DNA of 64,000 nt from Streptosporangium subroseum (GCF_900188345.1 NZ_FZOD01000008.1:124001-188000), one strand, 5' to 3'. Shown: positions 9,434 through 18,772, counted from the stretch's first letter. Numbers and translations are program-made. Notes: generated by a model not told the origin, from the sequence alone.

Positions 9434-10732
9434 TCAGCCCAGGCGGTCGGCCTGGTCGAGCAGATATCGCTGCTCGACCAGGTTGCCGGTCAGGGAGGCC
9501 GCCTCACGGTACAGCCCTGCCGCGCCGGCCGCGTCGCCGGTCATCTGGAGCAGGTGAGCGTTCACCGCGCGTTCGCGTCGCCGGATCAGCGGGTCCTGGT
9601 CGAGCTGGAAGCGGCGGTTGAGGTCGTCGAGCAGGGCCAGTCCTCGAATCGGCCCGTACGCTTTGGCCACGGCCACCACCCGGCTCAGCCGTACCGGTGG
9701 GGTGGGGTTGAGCCGTTCGAGCCACAGGTAGAGCGCCGCGATCTGCGGCCAGTCGGTCTGCTGCGGCGAGGTCGCCGCAGCGTGCATGGCCGCGATCGCC
9801 GCCTGCAGCTGGTAGGGGCCGACCTCGCGGCGGTCCCAGACGCTGTCGATCAGCTCGGTGCCCTCGCGGATGAGGTCGCAGTCCCATCGCGTCCGGTCCT
9901 GCTCATCCAAGGGCACCAGCTCGTCGTGGCCACCGGTGCGGGCGGGACGACGGGCCTCGGTGAGCAGCATCAGCGCGAGCAGGCCGGTGACCTCGGCGTC
10001 GGCGGGCACGGAGGCGTGGAGCATGCGGGTCAGCCGGATGGCCTCGCCGGTCAGGTCGACGCGGGCGAGCCGGTCGCCGACGGAGGCGGTGTAGCCCTCG
10101 TTGAAGATCAGGTAGAGCACCTGCATCGCCGCGGCCATCCGGCTGTCGCGGTCGGTGTCGGTCGGCGGGGTGAAGCGGGCGCCGGCGCGGGCCAGCCGCT
10201 GCTTGGCGCGGCTGATCCGGGTGCCCATGGTGTTCTCCGGGATTCCATGGGCATGCGCGATCTCGGCGGTCGTGAGGCCGCCCACGGCCCGCAGCGTGAG
10301 CGCCACCTGGGAGGCGGCGCTCAGTGCCGGGTGGCAGCAGAGCAGCAGCAGGGCGAGGCTGTCGTCGGTCTCCCGCGCGGCGCCCGGCCGGCGGTCCGGT
10401 TCCCGCATGGCCAGCTCGGCGACGCCGGCCTCCTGCTCACGTCGGCGCCGGGACCGGTCGGCGCGGAGCAGATCGACCATCCGCCGATAGCCGATGCGAA
10501 TCAGCCAGCTGCGTGGATTGTCCGGCACGCCGTCGGCCGGCCAGATGCGGCTCGCGGTGAGCACTGCCTCCTGCACCGCGTCCTCGGCGACGTCGAAGCG
10601 GCCGAAACGCCGCACCAGCGCGCCGAGCACCTGTGGCGCCTCGACGCGCAGCAGGTGCTCGATGCCGGCGTTCATGCTCGCGTGCGCCTTTCCCGCCGCG
10701 CTGCCGGCCGCCGGTTCGGCATGATCGGTCAC
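9434..10732 (-). CDS. ECF-type RNA polymerase sigma factor with C-terminal extension
   Basis: 432 residues. Region 2 (VLGALVRRFGRFDVAEDAVQEA, NPRSWLIRIGYRRMVDLLR) and region 4 (TTAEIAHAHGIPENTMGTRISRAKQRL) are followed by a long helical C-terminal domain (DUF6596 type), the signature of the large ECF41/42-like sigma factors that usually sit beside YciI/DGPF genes. Its GTG start overlaps the TGA of the YciI gene by four bases (GTGA), implying coupled translation. ATG 10675 is an alternative start. No anti-sigma factor is adjacent. Confidence 0.9.
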   Translation of the reverse strand: MTDHAEPAAGSAAGKAHASMNAGIEHLLRVEAPQVLGALVRRFGRFDVAEDAVQEAVLTASRIWPADGVPDNPRSWLIRIGYRRMVDLLRADRSRRRREQEAGVAELAMREPDRRPGAARETDDSLALLLLCCHPALSAASQVALTLRAVGGLTTAEIAHAHGIPENTMGTRISRAKQRLARAGARFTPPTDTDRDSRMAAAMQVLYLIFNEGYTASVGDRLARVDLTGEAIRLTRMLHASVPADAEVTGLLALMLLTEARRPARTGGHDELVPLDEQDRTRWDCDLIREGTELIDSVWDRREVGPYQLQAAIAAMHAAATSPQQTDWPQIAALYLWLERLNPTPPVRLSRVVAVAKAYGPIRGLALLDDLNRRFQLDQDPLIRRRERAVNAHLLQMTGDAAGAAGLYREAASLTGNLVEQRYLLDQADRLG

Positions 10733-11100
10733 GCCGTGAAGTCCTCGCCCATGATCGGCCGGATCTCGATCGGCTCACCCAGCACCTCGACGATCCGCGA
10801 GACGATCTCCACGGCTCGTTCCTGGCCGGCCACGTCGATGACGGCGAAGCTGGCCAGGACCTCCTTCAGTTCGGCGAACGGCCCGTCGGTCGCCACCACG
10901 CCGTCAGCGGTCTTGCGGACCGTGGTGCTGACCGCGGGATGGCCGAGGCCCTCGCTGCTGACGAACTCGCCGGTGGCGATCAGTTCCTGCTCGAACTTCT
11001 GGTAGGCGGCGAACGCCGCCAGCGCCTCCTCCGACGGGGTGTCAGCGGTCGCGGCGTCCCAGGCCGCGACCGGGGTGTGGCTGAGCAGCAGGTACTTCAT
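10729..11100 (-). CDS. YciI/DGPF-domain protein
   Basis: 123 residues with the defining motif TDGPFAELKEVL in the second half and MKYLLLSHTP at the start. Such small alpha/beta-barrel proteins accompany ECF42-type sigma factors and may sense or modify an unknown ligand. It lies between the DUF998 membrane gene and the sigma-factor gene on the same strand, overlapping the latter by four bases. Confidence 0.88.
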   Translation of the reverse strand: MKYLLLSHTPVAAWDAATADTPSEEALAAFAAYQKFEQELIATGEFVSSEGLGHPAVSTTVRKTADGVVATDGPFAELKEVLASFAVIDVAGQERAVEIVSRIVEVLGEPIEIRPIMGEDFTA

Positions 11101-11141
11101 GGTGGATCCTCTTTCGAACGTTCGGGAAAGCGTACGCGAGG

Positions 11142-11792
11142 TCAGGCGGAGCGACGCAGGGACAGGGCCAGGACGGTCGTCCAGGTGAAGGCGACCAGGC
11201 CGTTGACGGCGATCTGGATGCTCATGTGATCGGGCGACATGGGCAGCAGCAGGACGAGCGCGGCGGCGCCGTTGCCGATGGCCGCCGGCACGGCCCGGCG
11301 GCGGGCGCATCGGACGGCCAGCACGATGGCGGCGATGGCCAGCGCGGTGAAGGAGACGGCGGCCGCGGCCGAGTGCGTGATGCCGTGCCAGGACATCTGG
11401 GCCACCGGCCCGTCGGGAGTTCCGGCGGGAAAGCCGTTTTCCGGGTCCATGGTGAACACGCCCGCGGCGATCATCCCGGCCCCGAAGATCCCGACGAGGA
11501 TGGGCAGCGCCCGCCGGCCGATCCCCTCGGTGACGGTGCGCCTGACACCGCCGGCCAACGCCAGGCCGCCCAAGCCGGCGAGCACGAACGTGGCGATCTG
11601 GATCCAGCCAAGGTCGCCGGTCGAGAGCTGACTGATCGGATGGCGGGTGATGTCGAAGCCCTCGCGGGTGAGCATCTGGATGGTCGCCGAGGCGAAGAAC
11701 ACCGGCCCGGCCAGGGCGCCGGCGAGCAACAGCGAGCGGCCGGCCGGGCGGCGGACGGCGGGGACGCCGGTGGTGGCTGCGGTGGTGGCCAT
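11142..11792 (-). CDS. DUF998 family integral membrane protein
   Basis: 216 residues with six hydrophobic segments. Between the first two is the DUF998 signature REGFDITRHPISQLSTGDLGW, and further on DPENGFPAGTPDG and WHGITHSAAAA. AAGGAGG lies five bases before the ATG. It is the first gene of the three-gene operon with YciI and the ECF sigma factor, so its expression is probably tied to that sigma factor. Biochemical role unknown. Confidence 0.85.
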   Translation of the reverse strand: MATTAATTGVPAVRRPAGRSLLLAGALAGPVFFASATIQMLTREGFDITRHPISQLSTGDLGWIQIATFVLAGLGGLALAGGVRRTVTEGIGRRALPILVGIFGAGMIAAGVFTMDPENGFPAGTPDGPVAQMSWHGITHSAAAAVSFTALAIAAIVLAVRCARRRAVPAAIGNGAAALVLLLPMSPDHMSIQIAVNGLVAFTWTTVLALSLRRSA

Positions 11793-11953
11793 GACTTCCT
11801 CCTTGATGGGTGTTTCCTGCCGCTACCTCGGTGCCGAACCTGGGCTCTCGACACGACCGCGATGTGATCTGAAACACACCCGGATCATGTCGAAGCTCGC
11901 AAACGGGCTCCGAGGTATCGGCGAGCAGTCACCAAAGCGACAAGGAGCATGAG

Positions 11954-12388
11954 ATGTCCGAGATGACGGAGACCTACCAGCCGAGCGCCGATGTGAAGGC
12001 CCTGGATCGCCTGGTCGGCACCTGGGCGGTCACCGGCGGCGCCGAGGGAACCGTGCGGTACGAGTGGATGCCCGGCGGCTTCTTCCTCCTCCAGCACGTC
12101 GAGCTCACCCAGTTCGGCCAGCCTGTCACCGGCCTGGAAGTCATCGGCAACCTGCGCCCGTTCGGCGAGCCGGCCGGCACGGACGTGGTGTCGCGCTTCT
12201 ACGACTCGACCGGCAACACCCTCGACTACGTGTACGAACTCACCGGCGACAAGCTGACCATCTGGGGCGGCGCGAAGGGCGGCCCCGCCTACTACGAAGG
12301 CACATTCAGCACCGATGGCACCACCGTCACCGGCGCCTGGGTCTACCCCGGCGGAGGCGGATACGAATCCACCATGACCCGGATCTGA
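11954..12388 (+). CDS. Small DUF1579-like (lipocalin-fold) protein
   Basis: 144 residues: LDRLVGTWAVTGGAEGTVRYEWMPGGFFLLQHVEL is the usual opening of proteins estimating a 'residual weight' beta barrel, with GGYESTMTRI at the end. AAGGAG precedes the ATG by about eight bases. It is divergent from the DUF998/sigma operon, with about 160 bases between them, and relatives are often neighbours of ECF sigma operons. It probably binds a small hydrophobic ligand; function not established. Confidence 0.65.
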   Translation: MSEMTETYQPSADVKALDRLVGTWAVTGGAEGTVRYEWMPGGFFLLQHVELTQFGQPVTGLEVIGNLRPFGEPAGTDVVSRFYDSTGNTLDYVYELTGDKLTIWGGAKGGPAYYEGTFSTDGTTVTGAWVYPGGGGYESTMTRI

Positions 12389-12641
12389 CCTCGGCTCACG
12401 TCGCCGATCCGACAGGCCGAGACGAACCGGGAGCGTCTGGCCGGCAGTTCGGTGCCCGAGCACGAGCATCGAACTGCCGGCCGGCCAAGGTGATCGGCAG
12501 CCAGTCACTGACATTAAGTCCGCGCATCCACTGACATCATCTCCGCGCGCAACAACCCTCCCGTCAAGCGATCGGCACGGTAGCGGCCCGGACGTGCTCA
12601 ACCGGGATCGCCACCGTCGTGAGCGCCTGATAATCAAGGCA

Positions 12642-12655
12642 GGCAAACGGTTGCC
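12642..12655. promoter_or_regulatory. LacI-type operator upstream of the LacI regulator
   Basis: GGCAAACGGTTGCC is an inverted repeat (GGCAA/TTGCC) with a central CG, the usual form of a LacI-family operator. It lies about 30 bases before the regulator's start at 12686, so autoregulation is likely. A related 14-mer lies at 16920-16933. Confidence 0.6.
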
Positions 12656-12685
12656 ATTCATGCCATGCCGTGTTTTCTTCCGTGC

Positions 12686-13702
12686 ATGGACAATCGCGAC
12701 AGCGTAAAGCGACCACGACGTGTCACGATCAATGACATCGCGGAGGCCACGGGCTTCGCCGCGTCCACCGTGTCCCGCGCGCTGTCCCGGCCCGGCCGGG
12801 TGAACGCGGCCACCCGCGAGCGCATCGTGGCCGTGGCCCGCGAACTGTCCTATGTGCCCAACACCCACGCCCGCGCCTTGACCTCGGGGCGCACCGAAAC
12901 CGTCGCGGTCCTGGTGTCCGACGTGACCAACCCGTTCTACTTCGGGCTGATCCGGGGCACACAGCACCAGCTCAAAGCCGCGGGCTACGCCCACCTGCTC
13001 ATCGACACCGAGAATTCCGGCGAACTGGAGTCTCACATGCTGTCCAAGATGCGGCAGTCGATCGACGGAGCGATCATGGCCACCTCGCGGCTGTCGCATC
13101 GCCTGCTCGCGGCGTTGGCCACCGAGCTGCCGCTGGTGGCGGTCAACCGCATGGTGCGCGGTGTCGAAAGCGTGGTGCTCGACTCCCCCTCCGGTGTGGC
13201 GCAGGCGACCGAGCACCTGATCTCGCTCGGGCACAGCGACATCGTCTACATGTCCGGCCCGGAGAACTCCTGGTCCAATGAGGCCCGGTGGCGTTCGCTG
13301 ATCGCGGCGGCGGCCCGGCATGGGCTGCCGGTACGCCGTCTCGGTCCCTTCCCGGCCGGTCGGATGTCCGGATCGGCCGCCGCCGACGCACTGATCAACA
13401 CCCGCGCCACGGCGTGTATCGCCTTCAACGACCTTCTTGCCATCGGGATGCTCACGCGGCTGCGTGAGCGCGGTGTCGGCGTGCCCGGTGAGATCAGCGT
13501 CGTCGGCTGTGACGACATGTTCGGGGCGGATTTCTGCCACCCCACCCTCACCACGCTCGCCGCCCCGATCGAGCAGGCCGGGCGGGTGGCGGTGTCGATG
13601 CTGCTGGCACGCCTCAACGACAGTGCGCCGGCGACACGGCAATCGGCCGTGTTGCCGACGCACCTGATCGTGCGCGAGTCGACGGGTCCCGCCCCGCGCT
13701 AG
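12686..13702 (+). CDS. LacI family transcriptional regulator
   Basis: About 338 residues. The N-terminal helix-turn-helix is VTINDIAEATGFAASTVSRALSR, with the hinge helix ELSYVPNTHARALTSGRT. The periplasmic-binding-like sensor domain begins TVAVLVSDVTNPFY and ends with the family motif VVGCDDMFGADFCHPTLTTL. ATG 12686 is preferred; ATG 12665 in the same frame is possible. The gene converges on the CBM32/beta-helix gene, overlapping by four bases, and probably controls the neighbouring secreted proteins. Confidence 0.9.
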   Translation: MDNRDSVKRPRRVTINDIAEATGFAASTVSRALSRPGRVNAATRERIVAVARELSYVPNTHARALTSGRTETVAVLVSDVTNPFYFGLIRGTQHQLKAAGYAHLLIDTENSGELESHMLSKMRQSIDGAIMATSRLSHRLLAALATELPLVAVNRMVRGVESVVLDSPSGVAQATEHLISLGHSDIVYMSGPENSWSNEARWRSLIAAAARHGLPVRRLGPFPAGRMSGSAAADALINTRATACIAFNDLLAIGMLTRLRERGVGVPGEISVVGCDDMFGADFCHPTLTTLAAPIEQAGRVAVSMLLARLNDSAPATRQSAVLPTHLIVRESTGPAPR

Positions 13703-15876
13703 GGGTAGCTGACGACGTTCACCGGCTTGACGGTGGTACCGGTCGACGCGCCGGTGTTGTTGATGACGTGCTCGATCGAGCCCTTGCCCAGCGAGATGGT
13801 CAGGATGTTATGGAACTTCACGTTCGGACTGGTGGGCGCCTCGAAGCCGCGCTCGGACACGATGCTCGGGTCGGCGGTGAACACGCAGTAGCTGCCCATG
13901 CCCCAGGCCTCGTGTGACGTCACCGAATCGGCCACCTTGTACGCGGCGTACCCGCGCCCGTCACTGCGCCACGCGGCCTGGCTCGGCGGGTCGTAGGGCA
14001 TCTCGTTCTGGAAGAAGATAGTCCGCCCGCCTTGGCCGTTCCAGATCACCTCGTACTTGTTGAAGTGCTCGACGAACAGCCCGTATGCGGAGACGTTGGC
14101 GCCGTTGACGATCAGGCCCGTGTCGGCCGGGTTGACCGTCCACCCGACCCCGCTGCCGTGATCGGCGCGCCATGCCCAGATGTGATCGATGATCGTGTTG
14201 GCGCTGTTGACGATCAGCGCCGTGGTGACCTTCCCCGGCCCGGCTCCGCCGACGCGGAAGAACACGTCCTGCAGCGTGGTCGGGTTCGCGGCGTGGCCGG
14301 CGGTCACGCCGGCCGGCCCGACCTGCAACAGGGACGGCGAGTTCACCGGGCCCGCGTCGAACAGCAGCCCGGCGAGCTTGACGCCGTCGACGTCGGCGAC
14401 GGTCATCGCGCTGATGCCGTTGTCCGGGATCAGCGTCGGGTAGCCGATGCCCAGCACGACGGTGTCCGGCCGGGTCACCTTCAGCGTCTGGCTCAGATGG
14501 TAGACACCCGGCGTGAACAGCAGGTTCATGCCGCAGGACAGGGCATTGTTGAGGGTCGCCGCCGAGTCGGACGGTCGTGCGAGGTAGAACTGGGTCAGCG
14601 GCACGGAGGTGCCCGGTGTCGACCCGCCCGACCAGGTCGTACCGGAGGCGTTGGTTCGCAGGCTGGGCACGAACACGTGGTAGTCGCCGCCGTTGAGGTA
14701 CAGGTAGGGCTTCTCCCGCACGACCGGGGTGGTCGACAGGGTCGTGTACGGCGGGCTGGGGAAGCTGTTGGCCGGGGCGCCCTTCACGCCGGAGAACACC
14801 ATGTTCCACACGCCGTTGACCCAGCCGCCGATCTGGCTGTCACGGGTGTACCACTGCTGCTGGGAGTAGGGGCCGACGTTCCCGTCGATCTTGCTGTCGG
14901 CGATGTAACCGCCGCTGGCCCAGCCGTACCCGTTGGGGGCCAGGTTGAGGTCACCGCGGATGTGCACCCGGCGCATCGGCGCGGCCTGCGACACCGCCCA
15001 TCGATTGGCGGTGTGGCTGGGCACGATCGCCAGGTTGTCGAGCGAGCGCCAGAAGTTCTGGGTGGCGTTGCCACCGAACCAGCCGGCGTCCACCGTCACG
15101 TCGCCGTTGATCGTGACGTCGTCCGGGTTGCGGCCCAGGCCCAGCACGGAGGTGTAGAAGCCGGTGTTGGCGTTGATGCCGCTGTAGGTGCCCGGCTTGA
15201 ACATCACCGCATAGCGGTAGTTACCGAACTGGGCGCTCTCGGTCTGGGCGAAGATGGCGTCCAGCCTGCTCTGGATGGTCGTACTGGACATCGACGGATC
15301 GAACACGACCACGTTGGGCCCGAAGTCCTGGGACACCGGTGGCGGCGTCTGGCAGTCGCCGCCACCCGAGCTTCCCCCGTGGACGGTCAGCTCCTTGATG
15401 GAGTAGCCGTATCCGGTGGCGCGCTGCGTGCCGTACACGCGCAGGTAGCGACCGGTGCCGGCGGCGTCGATGGTCTGTATGCCGCCGGTGTTGGCGGTGG
15501 TGGAGTAGAGGGTCGTCCACTGGTTGCCGTCGTCGGACAGCTCCAGGCGGAAGGCTCTGGCGTACGACGTCTGCCAGTTGACGACCACCCGGCAGACCGC
15601 GGTGTTCGGCCCGAGGTCGACCTGTATCCACTGCGGATCGCTGGACTGGCTCGACCATCGGGTGGCGGCGTCGCCGTCGACGGCTTTGGCGGGCAGATAG
15701 CCGTTGCCCTGGACCGAGGAGGCGGTCGCGGGTTTGTTGAGAGCGATGTCCGTGGTGGTCTCGCACGCGGCCGCGCTCGCGGGGGCGGCGCTCGGCGTGA
15801 CGACCATGCCGGTGACGGCCAGCGCCATGGTGGCGATGCCGGCCAGCAGTCGGCGGCGGAGGGGTGAGGCACGCAT
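13699..15876 (-). CDS. Secreted CBM32 (F5/8 type C) and beta-helix protein
   Basis: About 725 residues. A signal peptide (RRRLLAGIATMALAVTG...ASA) precedes a discoidin/CBM32 domain (ALNKPATASSVQGNGY, ATRWSSQ, WIQVDLG) at about residues 45-165. A Gly/Ser linker then leads to a long right-handed beta-helix region resembling GH55/pectate-lyase-like folds (VMFKPGTYSG, FTPGVYHLSQTL, DHIWAWRADHG). It probably binds and may cleave an extracellular polysaccharide such as a beta-glucan; the catalytic residues were not identified. GGGAG precedes ATG 15876. Confidence 0.82.
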   Translation of the reverse strand: MRASPLRRRLLAGIATMALAVTGMVVTPSAAPASAAACETTTDIALNKPATASSVQGNGYLPAKAVDGDAATRWSSQSSDPQWIQVDLGPNTAVCRVVVNWQTSYARAFRLELSDDGNQWTTLYSTTANTGGIQTIDAAGTGRYLRVYGTQRATGYGYSIKELTVHGGSSGGGDCQTPPPVSQDFGPNVVVFDPSMSSTTIQSRLDAIFAQTESAQFGNYRYAVMFKPGTYSGINANTGFYTSVLGLGRNPDDVTINGDVTVDAGWFGGNATQNFWRSLDNLAIVPSHTANRWAVSQAAPMRRVHIRGDLNLAPNGYGWASGGYIADSKIDGNVGPYSQQQWYTRDSQIGGWVNGVWNMVFSGVKGAPANSFPSPPYTTLSTTPVVREKPYLYLNGGDYHVFVPSLRTNASGTTWSGGSTPGTSVPLTQFYLARPSDSAATLNNALSCGMNLLFTPGVYHLSQTLKVTRPDTVVLGIGYPTLIPDNGISAMTVADVDGVKLAGLLFDAGPVNSPSLLQVGPAGVTAGHAANPTTLQDVFFRVGGAGPGKVTTALIVNSANTIIDHIWAWRADHGSGVGWTVNPADTGLIVNGANVSAYGLFVEHFNKYEVIWNGQGGRTIFFQNEMPYDPPSQAAWRSDGRGYAAYKVADSVTSHEAWGMGSYCVFTADPSIVSERGFEAPTSPNVKFHNILTISLGKGSIEHVINNTGASTGTTVKPVNVVSYP

Positions 15877-16000
15877 GGTTTCTCCCTGCCGGGGGGCCGC
15901 CGCGGGCAACGGCGGCATGCTTGTACGGGCGGCGCCCGGGATGGGCGCCGCCGACGAATCACCTGCGAGATGAAGATGACGGTGTTGCCGGGCGTTACGA

Positions 16001-16849
16001 CTACTCCGGGTCCTGCCCGTAGCCGTTGCACTGGCGTCCGCCGTTGATGCAGTAGCCCACGAGGTAGGCCTGGCGCGGCGCGTCCCACCCGTTCATGAAG
16101 TCGTAGTGGAAGGTGTACGCGGCACCCGAGGCGAGGGACAGACCGCTGGTGTTCCCGCCGGGCAGCGGATACGGGACCTTGGCTTCGAGCATGGGCAGGG
16201 GTACGGGGTGGTCCGCCGGGCAGACTCCGCGGACCGGCCAGGCCATGTGGGATTTGTGGTCGGCGCTGTCCAGGTGCACGCCGTCCCAGCAGCTCGGCGC
16301 CTTCAGCCGGGCGACCAGGGAGGTGCCGCTCGGACACGATGCCGGGAAGACACTGCCCGTGTAACCGGGGCACTTCCAGGTTCCCTCGTACGCGGCGGCG
16401 TCCGTCGCGCGGGCATCGCCGACGACGAGCCGGAACCCGGGCGGGAACGGCTTGACGGTGCGGTAGTCCTTGACGCCGGACTTGTAGTAGATCGTTGGCT
16501 TGTCCGGCAGCCGTACGGTGCCGTTCTGCAGCAACGTCGGGAACCAGTATCCCGACGCGTCGAGCGTGTCCTCGCAGGACGTCGCCCCGCCGACCAGCGC
16601 CTGCGGGGTGGAGTTCGCGGTGGTGGTGGGGTTGCCGACGAAAGTGTGGTTGTGCGACGCGCCCGGCAGGCCCGGGAACACGATCGGGTCGTCGCTGAGC
16701 CGGTGGGTGACGGTGCAGTTCGCGTGCATCTCCTGGTACTGGGCGAACGGCGGATCGTCGGCCGCCTGTACAGCACCGGCCGCTTGCGCGGTGCCTGTCG
16801 CTGTCAGGACGAGTGCGGCCGTCGCGGCCGCGAGGGTGCGAATACTCAT
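16001..16849 (-). CDS. Secreted DUF1996 protein
   Basis: 282 residues with a signal peptide ending around AAGAVQA. The DUF1996 landmarks are all present: NCTVTHRLSDDPIVFPG, SHNHTFVGN, SGYWFPTLLQNG, YYKSG, CWDGVHLDS, DHKSHMAWP and a late CPADHPVPLP. Conserved His residues and six Cys suggest a disulfide-bonded, possibly metal-binding extracellular protein. The family is common next to glycoside hydrolases in actinobacteria and fungi, but its activity is unknown. It lies upstream of the CBM32/beta-helix gene on the same strand. Confidence 0.85.
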   Translation of the reverse strand: MSIRTLAAATAALVLTATGTAQAAGAVQAADDPPFAQYQEMHANCTVTHRLSDDPIVFPGLPGASHNHTFVGNPTTTANSTPQALVGGATSCEDTLDASGYWFPTLLQNGTVRLPDKPTIYYKSGVKDYRTVKPFPPGFRLVVGDARATDAAAYEGTWKCPGYTGSVFPASCPSGTSLVARLKAPSCWDGVHLDSADHKSHMAWPVRGVCPADHPVPLPMLEAKVPYPLPGGNTSGLSLASGAAYTFHYDFMNGWDAPRQAYLVGYCINGGRQCNGYGQDPE

Positions 16850-16919
16850 GACACCTCTTTGGCGATTTGAGCATCAGAAATGGGGTGGAATCCGGACTTT
16901 ATTACGGCAATGTTGCGAC

Positions 16920-16933
16920 GGAAAGCGCTTGCC
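16920..16933. promoter_or_regulatory. LacI-type operator upstream of the DUF1996 gene
   Basis: GGAAAGCGCTTGCC centres on the palindrome AAGCGCTT, the core recognised by many LacI-family regulators. It matches the site before the LacI gene at 11 of 14 positions. It lies about 70 bases upstream of the DUF1996 start. Confidence 0.55.
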
Positions 16934-17198
16934 AAAATTTGCCACCGGACCCCCGGCCGCCTTCAAGTGATCGTTTCCAGGCAGGTCAGAGCGCGTGTAT
17001 GAGACTCCACGATGGACCGTTACGCCGGGAGGATCGTGCGCGGATGAAACAGATGTGAAAGCGGCTCGAGCACCGCCCACTCATCGCCTCCGAGGTCCCC
17101 CCGCCGTGATGCCTGTGCTTCCCCGATTGACAGACCAAACGTGGCATATGCCGCGCTGTAGCGATCGGGGAGATGTATGGCTTCTCGGCCGGTTCGCC

Positions 17199-17460
17199 TC
17201 AGGAGGGGGCAGGGGCCGCGAGCATCCCGGCAGCCATGACGCGCAGCGACGCGGCCAGCCGCGGCGCCTCTCCGCGCTCCAGAAGCCGCAGGACCGGTTC
17301 GCCGTGAAGGCTACCCAGCAGGATGTGCGCCAGCAGCTCCCCGTCCAGGTCGGGGCGCCGCGCGGCGATCAGCGCGCTGGTGTGGCCGTGCCAGAACCGG
17401 TAGACGGGATGGTCGTCCCGCGAGTCCGGAACATGGTCACCGCCCTCGCCCCGATGCTCG
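17199..17460 (-). pseudogene. TetR-family regulator, C-terminal remnant
   Basis: The stretch HPVYRFWHGHTSALIAARRPDLD followed by LLAHILLGSLHGEPVLRLLERGE is a typical TetR C-terminal ligand domain. No helix-turn-helix is found upstream, and the segment ARAVTMFR that should precede it lies in another frame, so a frameshift near 17426 and a 5' truncation are likely. It is non-functional by inference. Confidence 0.6.
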
Positions 17461-17517
17461 CCCTGCTCCTTCCACTCCGGCCTGGGCGCCGCCGTGGCGG
17501 CGTGGCCCGCGCCAGGA

Positions 17518-17867
17518 GGAGTCGACATCGTCCTGGACTCCGTCGGCGGCCGTGTCCTGGCGCGCAGCCTCGACCTCCTGGCACCGTCCGGCCGGGCCGT
17601 CGTCTACGGAGCAGCCGGCGGCGGGCAACCGACATCCCGCTGACCAGCATTTTCGCAATGAGATCGGTAGCGGGGTTCTCACTGTTCGCCTGGCGCGCCG
17701 CCGCACCGAAGCAAGCACGCGAGGACATGGACCAGGTCACTCAGCACGCGGTCGAGGGGAGACTACGCGCCAGGCTGCACGCCCGGCTGCCGCTCGACAA
17801 GGCGGCCGAAGCGCATCGGATCATGGAAAGCCGCTCCCAACTCGGCCGCATCCTCCTTGTGCCCTGA
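17518..17867 (+). pseudogene. NADPH:quinone reductase/zinc-type alcohol dehydrogenase, C-terminal remnant
   Basis: GVDIVLDSVGGRVLARSLDLLAPSGRAVVYG is the nucleotide-binding domain end of medium-chain dehydrogenases. The next segment TDIPLTSIFAMRSVAGFSLFAW and the ending ARLPLDKAAEAHRIMESRSQLGRILLVP are in another frame, so one base has been lost or gained near 17630. The N-terminal two-thirds are absent. Together with the antiparallel TetR remnant it marks a decayed regulator-enzyme pair. Confidence 0.6.
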
Positions 17868-18085
17868 GTCCACCAAGGGCTCCCGACTCAATCATCGACG
17901 CGTACCAAGCCCGGAGCCGTGCGGGGTGCGACGGCGGAGCCGTTCGCTTACGGCCCGGGGGCTGCATGAGAATGCACGGTCCGGTTGCCGTGCTTCGCCG
18001 TCGTGTAGTTGAGTATCAGAACCCCCCTGCCATCTGAGTACGAGAACGGATAGCCTGCGGAGCCCTCGCCCCCCACTCTCAAGGC

Positions 18086-18754
18086 ATGGAGACGAAAGTA
18101 TCGAAGGCAGCGGGCCTCAACCCGTTGCGTCCGCACCACACAGGGATGGCCGCCATCGCAGGCGCGGTCGCCGGAGCCGTAATCGGGCCCGAGACGTCAA
18201 CGATCTTCGGTCTGGGAATCGGCGGGCTGGCCACCATCGGCGCCCCCTTCGGCGCCGTCGCCGGTGTCCTGGTCGGCATCGCCGCGCGAGATCTGCTCAC
18301 GCAGGGCACACCTCGCCCCGAACGCGCAGAGCATCGGGCGTCCTGGGCGACCACCGCGGCGGCGGCCTTCCTGATAGGCGGCGCGGTGTTGTCAGCGGCC
18401 CTTTGGGACGTGGCTCGCCGCGAAGCCGTGGAGATGGACGGGATCCTCGTCATGGTCTTACTCCCACCGACCGCGATCCTCATCGTCAGCCTGACAGCGC
18501 TCGCCGTAGGCGTCCTGCGTCGGCGGGCCACCGCCCGCTGGGCCGCGGTCGTCATGTCGGTCTGCGCTTGCGCCGCCTTCTTCTCACAACTGCTGGCCGA
18601 ACTGTCCCTCCTGGTACGAGGCCCAGGCTGGGCAGCCCACACCCAGACTCCCGAGTGGAGGGTGTCCGTCCTGCAGGCGGTGTTCTTCGTGGCAATCCCC
18701 ATCGTGGTCACGGCTCTCCTGCTGTCCCCAGCGGCACGCCGCGACTTCAAGTAA
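18086..18754 (+). CDS. Predicted membrane protein of unknown family
   Basis: 222 residues with about five hydrophobic segments (MAAIAGAVAGAVIGP, ATIGAPFGAVAGVLVGIA, AAAAFLIGGAVLSAAL, ILVMVLLPPTAILIVSLTALAV, AVFFVAIPIVVTALLL). Glycine/alanine-rich early segments resemble small-protein pores, but I do not recognise the family. The gene stands alone and ends just before a convergent small gene. Confidence 0.6.
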   Translation: METKVSKAAGLNPLRPHHTGMAAIAGAVAGAVIGPETSTIFGLGIGGLATIGAPFGAVAGVLVGIAARDLLTQGTPRPERAEHRASWATTAAAAFLIGGAVLSAALWDVARREAVEMDGILVMVLLPPTAILIVSLTALAVGVLRRRATARWAAVVMSVCACAAFFSQLLAELSLLVRGPGWAAHTQTPEWRVSVLQAVFFVAIPIVVTALLLSPAARRDFK

Positions 18755-18772
18755 CCAAACGGGGGTCATAAC

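Noticed and set aside
13981..15867. Long open frames opposite the CBM32/beta-helix gene
   Set aside because: They are low-complexity Val/Gly/Arg shadows of a well supported secreted protein; no domain signature.
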